Below, piece after piece: positions 21,935-33,161 of a stretch of DNA of 64,000 nucleotides; position 1 is the stretch's first letter, and each line of letters opens with the position of its first letter. This DNA comes from Megaleporinus macrocephalus. Taxonomy: Eukaryota; Chordata; Actinopteri; Characiformes; Anostomidae. The position numbers were made by a program, and so were the translations under genes. Location of the stretch: positions 33,651,407 through 33,715,406 of the forward strand of contig CM038728.1 in the NCBI GenBank assembly GCA_021613375.1, read 5' to 3'. The notes beneath the pieces were generated by a model that worked only from the letters and a program-made list of their open reading frames with translations, had not been told where the DNA came from and ran no database searches.

Positions 21935-24128
21935 TTGTGAAAATCTTTTCTTTTCCTCTTCTTCATCCCTTCATCTAGTCTCCACTCTTCTCTTCTTCTC
22001 TTCCCCTCCACCTTATTTCTTCTTTTCTCTTTCGTTTCTCTTCTCCTCTCAGTTTTTCTCTTTTCTCCTCTCTCCTCTCCTCTCCTCTCTTCTCTTTAAA
22101 TTTTTCCTCTTCTTTCCTTTCCCCTCCTCTTTCTCCCATATTCTCTCTTCTCTTCTCATCTCATTTTTTCTTCTCTCCTCTCATCTTGTCCTCTCTTCTC
22201 CTCTTCTCTCCTCTACTCTCTTCTCTTTTCTTCAAATTGTTTTCTCTTTTCTTCTCTCATCTCCTCTTGTCCCCTATTCTATTCTTTTCTCTTGTCCTCT
22301 TTTCTTCTCTCTTCTCCTCTCATTTTTCCTCTTTTCACCTCTCCCCTTTCTTCTCTCTCCTCTCCTCTTTTCTCCTCTGTTCTTCTGTTTTCTCTTCTCT
22401 TCTCTTTTCTTCAATTTTTTCCTCTTCTTTCCATTCCTCTCCTCTTTCTCCCCTATTTTCTCTTCTCCTCTCATTTTTTCTCTTTTCTTCTCTCCCCTCC
22501 TCTTTCTCCCCATCTGTCCTCTCTTCACTTCTCTTCTTCTCTCTTCTCTTCTCATTTTTCCTCTTCTCTTGTTTTCTCTTCTCACCTCTCCTCTTTCTCC
22601 TCTCTCTTTTCTTCTCTTCTCTTCTGTTTTGTCTTCTCTTTTTTCAAAATTTTCCTCTTCTTTCCTTTCCTCTCCGCTCTTCTCCTCTAATTTTTTTTTC
22701 TCTTTCTTCTCTCCTCTCCTCTTGTCCTCTCTTCTCTCCTCTACTCTCTTCTCTTCTCTTCAAATTTTTTTCTCTTTTCTTCTCTCTTCTCCTCTTGTCC
22801 TCTATTCTCCTCTTTCTCCCTTCTCCTCTTCTCTTGCCCTCTCTTCTATTCTTTTCTCTTGTCCTCTTTTCTTTTCTCGTCCCCTCTCATTTTTCCTCTT
22901 CTCACCTCTCCCCTTTCTTCTCTCTCCTCTCCTCTTTTCTCTTCTCTTCTTCTATTTTGTCTTCTCCTCTCATTTTTTTCTCTTTTCTCCCCTCCCCTCC
23001 TCTTTCTCCCCATCCGTTCCTCTCTTCACTTCTCTTCTTTTCTCTTCTCTTCTCATTTTTCCTCTTCTCTTCTTTTCTCTTCTCACATCTCCTCTTTCTC
23101 CTCTCTCTTTTCTTCTCTTCTCTTCTGTTTTGTCTTCTCTTTTTTCAAAATTTTCCTCTTCTTTCCTTTCCTCTCCGCTTTTCTCCTCTCATTTTTTTCT
23201 CTTTTCTTCTCTCCTCTTCTCTTGCCCTCTCTTCTATTCTCCTGTCTTGTCCTCTTTTCTTCTCTCTTCCCCTCTCATTTTTCCTCTTCTCACCTCTCCC
23301 CTTTCTTCTCTCTCTTCTCCTCTTTTCTCTTCTCTTCTTCTATTTTCTCTTCTCCTCTCATTTTTTCTCTTTTCTTCCCTCCCCTCCTCTTTCTCCCCAT
23401 CCTTTCCTCTCTTCACTTCTCTTCTCTTCTTTTCTCTTCTCTTTTCATTTTTCCTCTTCTCTTCTTTTCTCTTCTCACCTCTCCTCTTTCTCCTCTCTCT
23501 TTTCTTCTCTTCTCTTTTCCTGTTTTGTCTTCTCTTTTTTCAAAATGTTCCTCTTCTTTCCTTTCCTCTCCGCTCTTCTCCTCTCATTTTTTTCTCCCCA
23601 TCCGTTCCTCTCTTTACTTCTCTTCTTTTCTCTTCTCTTCTCATTTTTCCTCTTATTTTCTTTTCTCACATCTCCTCTTTCTCCCCTCTCTTTTCTTCTC
23701 TTCTCTTTTCCTGTTTTGTCTTCTCTTTTTTCAAAATGTTCCTCTTCTTTCCTTTCCTCTCCGCTCTTCTCCTCTCATTTTTTTCTCTTTTCTTTTCTCT
23801 TCTCCTCTTGTCCTCTCTTCTCCTCTTTCTCCCCTCTCCTCTTCTCTTGCCCTCTCTTCTATTCTTTTCTCTTGTCCTCTTTTCTTCTCTCTTCCCCTCT
23901 CATTTTTCCTCTTCTCACCTCTCCCCTTTCTTCTCTCTCCTCTCCTCTTTTCTCTTCTCTTCTTCTATTTTCTCTTCTCCTCTCATTTTTTTCTCTTTTC
24001 TTCTCTCCTCTCCTCTTGTCCTCTCTTCTCCTCTTTCTCTCCTCTACTCTCTTCTCTTCTCTTCAAATTTTTTTCTCTTTTCTTCTCTCTTCTCCTCTTT
24101 CTCTCCTCTCCTCCTCTGTTCTCCTCTG
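21935..24128 (+). repeat. 2.2-kb polypyrimidine tract with higher-order repeats
   Basis: Almost only C and T on the + strand, built from TCTCTTC, CCTCTT and TTTTTC blocks with rare purines (GTCC, CATT, CAAAA). Longer units recur: TTCAAAATTTTCCTCTTC or TTCAAAATGTTCCTC with CTCTCCGCTCTTCTCC near 22645, 23147, 23540 and 23731; and CTCATTTTTCCTCTTCTCAC near 22889, 23274 and 23900. It reads as a 647-codon Ser/Leu/Phe frame because it lacks stops. Purine-pyrimidine asymmetry of this length can form triplex DNA. Confidence 0.95.
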
Positions 24129-24840
24129 AGGCAGCAGCTCCTGCTCGTTCTGCTCCGATGCTGCAGCAGCAGTAACAGTAGAGAATATGATTAAGGCTTT
24201 GGCATTTCATATTGGAAAATTCAGTGTTTTGTTTGGGCTCTGTGTGTGTAATATATTCCATGACCGCTCGGCGGGTTTGATTTTTTTCCTCTAAACTAGT
24301 AATTATAGGCTGTGAAGCACAGTAATCATTTCTGCTTCCAAAACGTTGTGGCATTTTCCTCCCTAACTCTGGGCTTAATATCCACGTTAGCAGTTTCTCT
24401 ATTTCCTCCCTCTATTTCTCTATTCCTCCCTCTATTCGAGAGAGACACTGATACTCCTCTTCTTAAAATACAGCCCCAGCGCCCCCCACCCCCCTCTATT
24501 CAATATTTTCAAGATGCTATCAAGTGTGGATATATTTTCCTCCACTCACTTAAGCTCAAATGTCCTTCTCAACATCCCCCTGCGGAGCTGCATTTAAACA
24601 TTTAGCTGTCTGGCAGGCTGGAGGAATGCCTAATGCATGACTCAGGATACGTGGATTACTGTTACAGATGGCGGATAAACTGCGGCTGTTCAGTCACTTC
24701 TCCATCCTGCAGTCGCTCCGGGCGGAGACGCAACACCCCAACACACCCAGAGCAAGTCAGCGCTAGACACATCGGACTGGCCGGCAGTTACAGGAATCTC
24801 TTTTAATCACCGGTTCGTTGGGTTGCGGACGTGTTACTGT
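24129..24840. other. Intergenic, possible conserved non-coding sequence
   Basis: Non-repetitive. The stretch 24490-24690 (for example GAATGCCTAATGCATGACTC, GGATACGTGGATTACTG) and 24200-24345 (CTAGTAATTATAGGCTGTG) have a complexity that fits conserved regulatory DNA. No exon is seen. Confidence 0.3.
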
Positions 24841-24849
24841 TAAAGCTTG

Positions 24850-26305
24850 GAAATATGGAAATATTTGGGCCACTTTATCGGAAACATCTTTGTAAAGTGG
24901 GTATACGCTCTGTTTCTGACTGAGGAGCTGCAGAGTAGACTACAAGGCAGGTGATTCTGATAAATTGGTCAATTAGTAAAATAATAAGGTTGGGGTTTCC
25001 GATAAAGTGGCCAGTTAGTGGAAGTACAAGGCTGGGGTTTCTGATAAAGTGGTCACTGAGTGGACATTCAAGATTAGTGGAAGTAAAAGGTAGCTGTTTA
25101 TAATAATTTGGCCAGTAAGTAAAAGAACAAGGTTGGGGTTTCCTATAATGTGGCCTGTTAGTAAAAGAACAAGGTTGGGGTTTCTAATAAAGTGGCCTGT
25201 TAGTGGAAGTACAAGGCTGGGGTTTCCAATAAAGTTTCCAGTTAGTGGAAAAACAAGGCTGGGTTTTCCAATAAAGTAGCCAGTTGATGGAAATACAAGA
25301 TATATTCAATATAGTGGCAATGTAGTGGAAGTACAGGGTTAGTGTTTCTGATAAAGTGGCCAGTTAGTGAAAGTACAAGGTGGGTGTTTCCAATAAAGTG
25401 GCCAGTGAGTAAAAGTGCAACCTTCCAGTGAAATGGTCAGTATATGGACACACAAGATATATGTTTCCGATATAATGGCCAGTTAGTGAAAATGTAAGGT
25501 TAGCGTTTCTGATATAGTGGCCAGTTAGTGAAAGTATAAGGTTAGCGTTTCTACAAGTACAAGGCTGGGGTTTCCAAAAAAATGGCCAGTTAGTTAAATT
25601 GCCAGTAAATGGATATATAAGGTAGCTATTTCCAATAAAGTGGCCAGTTAGTGAAAACATAGTAGACACACAAGGCAGGTGTTACTAATAAACTGGTTAG
25701 TCAGTGGACAGACATGGTTTCCAATAAAGTGGCCAATCAGTGGACATACAAAGATGTGGTTTACAATAAAGTGGTCACTGAGTGGACATTCAAGATTAGT
25801 GAGGTAGCTGTTTATAATAAACTGGCCAGTAAGTAAAAGAACAAGGCTGGGGTATCCAATAAATTGGCCAGTTAGTGGAAAAACAAGGTTGGGGTTTCCG
25901 ATAAAGTGGTCACTGAGTGGACATTCACAATTAGTGGAAGTAAAAGGTAGCGGTTTCTAATAAAGTGGCCTGTTAGTAAAAGAACAAGGTTGGGGTTTCT
26001 AATAAAATGGCCAGTTAGTGGAAGTACAAGGCTGGGGTTTCCAATAAAGTGGCCAGTTAGTGGAAGTACAAGGCTGGGGTTTCCAATAAAGTGGTCACTG
26101 AGTGGACATTCAAGATTAGTGAAAGTAAAAGGTAGCTGTTTCTAATAAAGTGGCCTGTTAGTAAAAGAACAAGGTTGGGGTTTCTAATAAAGTGGCCAGT
26201 TAGTGGAAGTACAAGGCTGGGGTTTCCAATAAAGTGGTCACTGAGTGGACATTCACGATTAGTGAAAGTAAAAGGTAGCTGTTTCTAATAAAGTGGCCAG
26301 TTAAT
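24850..26305 (+). repeat. 42-bp minisatellite, AATAAAGTGGCCAGTTAGTG family
   Basis: About 30 diverged copies of a 42-bp unit containing AATAAAGTGGCCAGTTAGTG, GAAGTACAAGG and CTGGGGTTTCC. Some units carry GGTCACTGAGTGGACATTCA instead. The same unit occurs reverse-complemented at 39540-40450. Its AATAAAGTGGCC core resembles the terminal sequence of Tc1-like transposons of fishes (from memory), which suggests a transposon end seeded the array. Confidence 0.9.
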
Positions 26306-27132
26306 GGATGAAAGTTAGTAATGAAGAGTGCTGGTTGGCTGGAGGAGGTCAGCTGAAGGACGTGTTGTCGGAAAGCGTTGAGGTTTTATGGGAACGTGTG
26401 CTCAGCTGTGGGTTTCGGAGGCGATAGCGGGATTCCAGGTGGAGCTGAAGTGCGGACCAAAGTGACCCGGAGATAAAAGAAAGGAGAGCTTTATAAGGAG
26501 TGATGAAGGAGGTGAAGGAGTCGGTCCTGCTGTGAAAGATAAGCAGATCTCTCTGGAATTCTTCAGCTCCGTCCTCTGAGCTCGGACGAGAGCGCGGCCC
26601 GTTTCATACACACTTCTTTTGAAGTGACATGAGCTGAAAATCATTTGGCCTGTACTTACGATCCGGCCTGGAATGTTTTCAGGGAATTTTTTTTCAGTCC
26701 CCGAGTGGTCATAGAATTCATCTGGCCAGCACATGTCTGACCACTGGCGGGGAGAAAGCCCCGGAGAGACGAGCCCCGCGGCCCGGTCAGTGGGAAGGAG
26801 GGACAGCGGAGGATAAACGTCTTCTCTTTCTGGAGCTGCTGCCCGTTTACAGCCGGGACGGCGAGGAGCGTGAAGCGTTATCAGTCGTTCATTATAGATG
26901 CTGACAGAGGGGCCGGCCCGAGTGAGTTAGGACCCCCGTTTCACCGCTGCTCTGCTGGATGCGCTTTATTTGGGGCATATTTATGGGCTCTTGCTCGCAG
27001 ACTGGGATTTGTTTGGTTTCTTTTTTCTTTTTCTCTCTCTCTTTCTTTTCTTCCTCCTTCACCTCCCTTTCACACACACTAACATCCCTCCTACTGCCCA
27101 CTCTACAGGACGAGAGACCTCGGAGACACAGA

Positions 27133-27136
<4 letters not shown>
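26306..27136. other. Intergenic, nothing recognised
   Basis: GC-richer single-copy sequence at about 26580-26960 with several CpGs. No exon is supported. Confidence 0.4.
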
Positions 27137-27193
<57 letters not shown>

Positions 27194-27937
27194 ATTAGTG
27201 GCTCAGTGAATGAGAAAATCTCTCTCCTCACCTTCTCTCTTTCCTCTCTCTATTTCTTCTCTACTCTTCTGCTCTCCTCCTTTCTTCATGTTTTTCTTTG
27301 CTGTTATTATTTATCTCATTTCTTCTCATTTCTTCTGTTCTTTTCGTTTTCCTCTCTTTATCTCTCTCTCTCTCCCTCTTTCTCTCATTCTCCCTCTCAC
27401 TTTCTTGCTCTCGCATTATCTCTCTCTCTATTTCTCTCTCTTCTTTATCTATATTCCTTATCTATATCTATCTCTTGTTCTCTCTGTCTCTTCCTCTCTC
27501 TCATTCTCTCTCTTTCTATCTTGTTCTCTTTTTCTCTCTTTTGTTCTCTCTCTCCCTCTCTCTGTCTTTCTCTTTTTTTCTCTCTCTATCTCTCTCTATT
27601 TCTCTCTTCTTTATCTCTTTCTCTCTCTTGTTCTCTCTCCCTGTCTCTTCCTCTCTCTCATTCTCTCTCTTTCTATCTTGTTCTCTTTTTCTCTCTTTTG
27701 TTCTCTCTCATGTTTTTTTCTTTCTTTTTCTTTCTCTCTCTCATTCTCATTTGTTCTCTCTCTCTCTTGTTCTCTCTATAATTCTCTCTCTGTCTCTTCC
27801 TCTCTCTCTTGTTCTCTCTTTTTCTATCTCATTCTCTTCCTTTCTCTTTTGTTCTCTCTTTATTTCTTTCTTTCTTTCTCTGTCTCTATCTCTCTCATTC
27901 TCTCTTTCTCTTTTGTACTCTCTCGATCTCATTCTCC

Positions 27938-27974
<37 letters not shown>

Positions 27975-28185
27975 TTGTTCTCTCTTTTTCTCTTATTCTC
28001 TTCCTCTCTCTTTGTTCTCTCTCTCATTCTCTCTGTCTCTTCCTCTCTCTCTCTTGTTCTCTCTTTTTCTCTCATTCTCTTCCTCTCTCTTTTGTTCTCT
28101 CTCTCATTCTCTCTGTCTCTTCCTCTCTCTCTCTTGTTCTCTCTTTTTATATCTCATTCTCTTCCACTCTCTTTTGTTATCTCTC

Positions 28186-28273
<88 letters not shown>
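27137..28273 (+). repeat. (GA)n run and 1-kb CT-rich tract
   Basis: A (GA)n run (27137-27189) is followed, from about 27215, by pyrimidine-rich TCTCTC, TTGTTC and CATTCTC blocks. It ends in a pure (CT)n run at about 28190-28272. A unit with TTGTTCTCTC and TCATTCTCT recurs every 60-90 bp. The 354-, 326- and 214-codon frames across it are repeat artefacts. Confidence 0.95.
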
Positions 28274-28277
<4 letters not shown>

Positions 28278-28966
28278 GTACTGTTACTGCAGTGTGTAGT
28301 GAGGTGTGTCTGGTTCAGTACTCGGTGGTTTAGAGTATTTTCAGTACTCCAGTACTCCAGTACTCCAGTAATGCACGTTAGTAAATAATGAGTACGGTGA
28401 CCTACATACCCGCTTCACCGTAATTAGCGTTCCGCTCATGTAGCATCTCAGTACAGCAAACCGGAGGAACAGCCGGAGGAACCCCAAAGCCCTTTTCTCA
28501 ACTTCACTTATTTATTTATTTACTTTTTTTCAATTTTCAAATCTCCAGTCAGGCGACCGCGTGGGACGGCGCGTGTGCCCCAACAGGGGGAATAGCTTTG
28601 CCGGGAGAACACTGGCAGTGTGATGTCTAATTAAATAAGAGCAAATGGGCTTACAACCTCTGTCGCTTAATTAGTTCAGGGTACACTGCTGCACAACGAA
28701 TTAATACATTCAGATCTCTGCAGAGTCAATTAAACTTTGATTGCTGAGTGGGCTGAACGCAGTGTGTGACGCTTAACTGCTCCGCCGTGATCTAGAACAT
28801 CTCTCTCTCTATACGATGAGACTGGAGATGTGTGGAGCGCCACAAGCTGCAACGTTCATCCACCATAAAGTAATACACAGTAAATACCGTACATCAGTAA
28901 AACAGCCAGGAACTCTAGAAACACTCCTCCTCTGATCATTCGCCAAAGAAAGCCAGTCTTGGTTCT
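28274..28966. promoter_or_regulatory. Candidate homeodomain-site-rich regulatory element
   Basis: Between about 28615 and 28800 there are many TAAT-core sites in unique sequence: GTCTAATTAAATAAG, GCTTAATTAGTTC, ACGAATTAATACATT, GTCAATTAAACTTTGATTG. The location, about 2 kb upstream of the first coding exon of the cadherin, fits an enhancer or promoter-proximal element. This is inferred from motif density alone; conservation is untested. Confidence 0.3.
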
Positions 28967-28967
28967 A

Positions 28968-29575
28968 CAGGGTGAGTCAAAAGTCTTGGGACACCCTATC
29001 ATTTCAGAAAGGAAAGGAAAAATGAGGTATCTAAGTACCCCAGCAAGTAACGGGTGAGGCAGTCTATCTTTTAGGCTATGTCACAAACCCAATAGCAGTC
29101 ACCTTGAAAGCCACCATATTGCATCTAGAGCAAGTTTTTCCAAAGGGAAGGTGGTCGTGTAGCAGATCAAAGAAGATCAGGATGGTCTCAGAAGTGCCTG
29201 GTGCCCAGCAAGTAACGGTTGAGGGGGTCTATCTTTTAGGCTATGTCATATCATCTTGAAAGCCACCATATTGGATCAAGGGCAATGGGAAGGTGGTCGT
29301 GTAGCAGATCAAAGAAGATCAGGATGGTCTCAGAAGTGCCTGGTGCCCAGCAAGTAACGGTTGAGGGGGTCTATCTTTTAGGCTATGTCACAAACCCAAT
29401 GGCAGTCATCTTGAAAGCCACCATACTGGATCTAGAGCAAGTTTTTCCAATGAGAAGGTGGTCGTTTAGCAGATTAAAGAAGATCAGAATGGTCTCAGAA
29501 GTCCTTGGTGCTGAACACAGATCTGTAGGAACATGTTGTTCAATGTGGTTGTTGTTGCAACTTTCTGAGATATAT
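28968..29575 (+). mobile_element. Foldback short element copy with internal triplication
   Basis: It starts after TA with CAGGGTGAGTCAAAAGTCTT, as in the element at 2360. Internally a block containing CCCAGCAAGTAACGGTTGAG, GGTCTATCTTTTAGGCTATG, CTTGAAAGCCACCATA and AGCAGATCAAAGAAGATCAG occurs three times, beginning near 29037, 29206 and 29345. The right terminal inverted repeat is missing, so the copy is both expanded and truncated. The inner end, ATGTTGTTCAATGTGGTTGT, matches the centre of the copy at 2360. Confidence 0.75.
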
Positions 29576-29955
29576 AAGAGATTTTGTAAATCTGTAACGA
29601 GCATGCTAGCTAGAACCGCGGGATGGGTAGAATAAACAGCTAGAACACTGGAGAACCAATTTTGAAGTTTGATAATTGGGTAAATCTTTACCATCATAGT
29701 CGAAAAAATATAAAAAAGATAGACACTCTAGCGACAGCAGAAAAACTGACGTAGACTGTAGGTTACAGGAAGGGGGAGGAGTTTAGTAGGCTGCAATACA
29801 CAACCTCACCACTGGGGGTTACACACTCTCCTTTAAAGTGAATTAAAGTGAAGCTGAATTCCCTCCATAGGTTCATCTGGAAATTTCTGGATCTCTTACG
29901 AGTATTTTGATATGACAGCGATGATCTAGTACAGAAATGAATGAAGTACAAGCAC

Positions 29956-30075
29956 ATATACAGGGTGAGTCAAAAGTCTTAGGACACCCTTTTATCTCAG
30001 AAATGAAAGGAAAGATGAGGTATCTGAGTACCCCAGCAAGTAACCGGTGAGGGGGCCTATCTTTTAGGCTTACAG
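29956..30075 (+). mobile_element. Truncated foldback element end
   Basis: TACAGGGTGAGTCAAAAGTC, TTAGGACACCCTTTTATCTC, GAGGTATCTGAGTACCCCAG and CAAGTAACCGGTGAGG follow the same order as the left arm at 2360. The copy stops after TCTTTTAGGCT. Confidence 0.75.
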
Positions 30076-30369
30076 CAATGTTCAACATCAGTACCTGACC
30101 TCACTAACACTCAATCAAATCCTCACAGCAATGTTCAACATCTAGTTTAAAGACCTTCTCAGAACAGTAGAGGCTGTTACTGCAGTACAAACTCTCCATT
30201 AATATCTTCCTTTGAGAAGAACCACTCCAGACTCCTGGACAGTGTATCGAATGTCCAGCAGTCAGTATCAGAGTGTAGGATGGACGATGTGGTGAACTCC
30301 AGGTTTTGTTTTTCACTGAGCACTCTCCTGAAGGATGGAGTGAACTGAACGCTCTCTCTCTCTTTTCAG

Positions 30370-30555
30370 GCTGAAGAAAGACAAACGGATACTTGTGATG
30401 TGGCCACAGTGAGCAGGCTCAGCGTCCACGTCCTCAGGAGATATTCTAGAAGACTCAAACTCGTTTACCAGGACCGTCTCTGACCGGGGGCTGCCGAGGA
30501 CGGCCCTGCGTAGAGTGCTGTGGCCGGCGGTGAGAGTGGACACAGAGTGGACAGG
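30370..30555 (+). other. Likely 5' UTR part of the first coding cadherin exon
   Basis: A pyrimidine tract, CTCTCTCTCTCTTTTCAG, ends at 30369 and forms a good splice acceptor ahead of the ATG at 30556. Type II cadherins commonly start translation in the second exon, so an upstream non-coding exon would lie further left and is not identified. An upstream ATG near 30398 is present. Without a transcript the exon start is a prediction. Confidence 0.5.
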
Positions 30556-30804
30556 ATGTGGGAGGGGCTAAGGCTGCAGGTGTTTCTGTTGTGTTTGGGG
30601 GCCGTACTGTGGAGCTCCGTGGTGGCGGCCGGTTCCAGGGGCCCTCAGGATCGGGGCCACAGGCACCACCACCCCTCAGTCTACAGACACCGAGAGCGGC
30701 ACAAGGAGGGCCAAGTCCTGCACCGCTCCAAACGGGGATGGGTGTGGAACCAGTTCTTCGTTATCGAGGAATACACAGGTCCCGATCCGGTCCTGGTAGG
30801 ACGG
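30556..30804 (+). CDS. cdh24: Type II classical cadherin, first coding exon (signal, prodomain, EC1 start)
   Basis: It encodes the N-terminus of a calcium-dependent cell-cell adhesion receptor. [20 protein letters not shown] begins a signal peptide. A short His/Arg-rich prodomain follows and ends with the furin site RSKR. The mature protein begins [20 protein letters not shown]. Trp2 and Trp4 are the two tryptophans that type II cadherins swap across the adhesive dimer. The exon ends after codon GGT CGG-type 'GR' at a GTAAGA donor (30805), phase 0, the usual place for this family. The ATG at 30556 was chosen because it opens the signal peptide; an in-frame GTG upstream is not a start. KEGQVL.RSKRG and [11 protein letters not shown] match the CDH11/CDH24 subgroup. 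The paralogue name is provisional (see the EC5 exons); cdh11 is the main alternative. Confidence 0.85.
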
Positions 30805-30825
30805 GTAAGAGATTAACTTCACTTC

Positions 30826-30874
30826 AATCAATCAATCAATCAATCAATCTATCTATCTATCTATCTATATATCC

Positions 30875-30913
<39 letters not shown>

Positions 30914-30922
30914 GTCTGTCCG

Positions 30923-30972
<50 letters not shown>

Positions 30973-30981
30973 GTCTGTCCG

Positions 30982-31042
<61 letters not shown>

Positions 31043-31047
31043 ATATG

Positions 31048-31097
<50 letters not shown>

Positions 31098-31110
31098 GTC
31101 TGTCCATCCG

Positions 31111-31160
<50 letters not shown>

Positions 31161-31198
31161 ATCTGCCCGTCCGTCCATCCGTCCGTCCGTCTGTCTGC

Positions 31199-31259
<61 letters not shown>

Positions 31260-31268
31260 GTCTGTCCG

Positions 31269-31314
<46 letters not shown>

Positions 31315-31322
31315 GTCTGTCG

Positions 31323-31367
<45 letters not shown>

Positions 31368-31392
31368 GTCTGTCTGTCCATCGTCTATTATC
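30826..31392 (+). repeat. (TCTA)n / (GATA)n microsatellite next to the gap
   Basis: A tetranucleotide ATCT array of about 560 bp with interspersed GTCTGTCCGTC and GTCCATCCGTC segments, beginning 20 bp after the cadherin splice donor with (ATCA)n. Sequence ends in Ns directly inside the array, so the array length is unresolved. Confidence 0.97.
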
Positions 31393-32392
31393 NNNNNNNN
31401 NNNNNNNNNNNNNNNNNNNNNNNNNNNNNNNNNNNNNNNNNNNNNNNNNNNNNNNNNNNNNNNNNNNNNNNNNNNNNNNNNNNNNNNNNNNNNNNNNNNN
31501 NNNNNNNNNNNNNNNNNNNNNNNNNNNNNNNNNNNNNNNNNNNNNNNNNNNNNNNNNNNNNNNNNNNNNNNNNNNNNNNNNNNNNNNNNNNNNNNNNNNN
31601 NNNNNNNNNNNNNNNNNNNNNNNNNNNNNNNNNNNNNNNNNNNNNNNNNNNNNNNNNNNNNNNNNNNNNNNNNNNNNNNNNNNNNNNNNNNNNNNNNNNN
31701 NNNNNNNNNNNNNNNNNNNNNNNNNNNNNNNNNNNNNNNNNNNNNNNNNNNNNNNNNNNNNNNNNNNNNNNNNNNNNNNNNNNNNNNNNNNNNNNNNNNN
31801 NNNNNNNNNNNNNNNNNNNNNNNNNNNNNNNNNNNNNNNNNNNNNNNNNNNNNNNNNNNNNNNNNNNNNNNNNNNNNNNNNNNNNNNNNNNNNNNNNNNN
31901 NNNNNNNNNNNNNNNNNNNNNNNNNNNNNNNNNNNNNNNNNNNNNNNNNNNNNNNNNNNNNNNNNNNNNNNNNNNNNNNNNNNNNNNNNNNNNNNNNNNN
32001 NNNNNNNNNNNNNNNNNNNNNNNNNNNNNNNNNNNNNNNNNNNNNNNNNNNNNNNNNNNNNNNNNNNNNNNNNNNNNNNNNNNNNNNNNNNNNNNNNNNN
32101 NNNNNNNNNNNNNNNNNNNNNNNNNNNNNNNNNNNNNNNNNNNNNNNNNNNNNNNNNNNNNNNNNNNNNNNNNNNNNNNNNNNNNNNNNNNNNNNNNNNN
32201 NNNNNNNNNNNNNNNNNNNNNNNNNNNNNNNNNNNNNNNNNNNNNNNNNNNNNNNNNNNNNNNNNNNNNNNNNNNNNNNNNNNNNNNNNNNNNNNNNNNN
32301 NNNNNNNNNNNNNNNNNNNNNNNNNNNNNNNNNNNNNNNNNNNNNNNNNNNNNNNNNNNNNNNNNNNNNNNNNNNNNNNNNNNNNNNNNNNN
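31393..32392. other. Assembly gap, exactly 1000 N
   Basis: Exactly 1000 undetermined bases. A round number usually marks a gap of unknown size. It lies between the cadherin exon for the EC1 start and the exon for the EC4 end, so the missing exons should be here or misplaced elsewhere. Confidence 0.99.
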
Positions 32393-33039
32393 CACATCTC
32401 AAAGGCATGTTTTGAATGTGAGGAAACAGAGGACACCAGCCCCGCCCACTTTTAGTATTGGATTTGACTCCACACTTTTTGGTTGGTTCGACCCGCACTC
32501 GTCTGTTTGCTGTTTTTTTCATCCCTCTTTTTTTCCCCCCATAGATTCCCATTCATTTTCAGTCTCAACCAAATATCAGGGTTTTATTAAACCTACAACC
32601 TCCAAACTGCCTCGACTCACTCAGATCTCCAAACCTCTAATCCACAGAGACAGTGACTTGCACTCCTCTATTTGTCGTTTATGTGCTACCATCCTGCGTT
32701 TCCTCCAGGAATTATTATTATTATTATTATTATTATTGTTGTTGTTGTTGTTGTTGGGAAAATGTAATACAGAGCTGTTAACAGTAAATAATTAAATTCT
32801 AGCTTAATCTCTGGACTGTTCTGTTTTCACTACAAGTCCAGCTTTCTGGTTACTGAGCCTCAGGTGAAGCATTTACCTGGCATTGGAAGTCCCCACAAGC
32901 CTAGCAAAACCAGTGTGTGTGTGTGTATTGGGTTAGAACAAAGCCGAAGCGAGACGACAGTGAAAGCGAAGGACGGACCGGCCCCACGTCCTCGGCCGCG
33001 TCTCGTGTCTCGTCTTTGATTTCTGTTGTTTCGTTTCAG
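32393..33039. other. Intron sequence after the gap, no exon seen
   Basis: No cadherin-like codons were found. Contains (TTA)n then (TTG)n at about 32711-32755 and a short (TG)n at 32915. A pyrimidine-rich acceptor, TTGTTTCGTTTCAG, ends at 33039. Confidence 0.6.
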
Positions 33040-33161
33040 GCGGACATCACCAAGATACCAAGGTGCGCGTCAACATCAAAGTGAAAGACGTCAACGACAA
33101 CGCGCCCGAGTTCGCCACTCAGGAGGAAGTGCTAATGTGTGAAAACGTCACCCCCGGCACG
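33040..33161 (+). CDS. cdh24: Type II cadherin exon, EC4 end and EC5 start
   Basis: A 122-nt exon between a TTTCAG acceptor and a GTAAGC donor (33162). It enters with two bases of a split codon and ends in phase 0. It encodes GHHQDTKVRVNIKVKDVNDN, then APEFATQEEVLMCENVTPGT. KDVNDNAPEF is the calcium-binding DxNDNxP linker between EC4 and EC5. The C of MCEN is the cysteine that starts EC5 in type II cadherins. Length and phase match the corresponding exon of the family. The MCENVTPGT stretch has the ordinary type II pattern (C-E-N-x-x-P/A-G), unlike CDH11, where this part is distinctive. That favours CDH24 or another paralogue over CDH11. Confidence 0.85.

Noticed and set aside
22186..24129. 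647-codon open frame and overlapping 541- and 438-codon frames
   Set aside because: They are translations of a polypyrimidine tract (Ser, Leu, Phe only). Stops are rare for compositional reasons and several frames are open together.
27210..28274. 354- and 326-codon Ser/Leu frames
   Set aside because: CT-repeat artefacts with no other coding evidence.
30520..30555. Upstream extension of the cadherin start to 30520
   Set aside because: It would begin with GTG and adds polar residues ahead of a clear signal peptide; the ATG at 30556 is better.
30558..32795. 745-codon frame running through the N gap
   Set aside because: It uses a different frame from the cadherin exon, then a TCTA microsatellite and 1000 Ns; it is not a protein.
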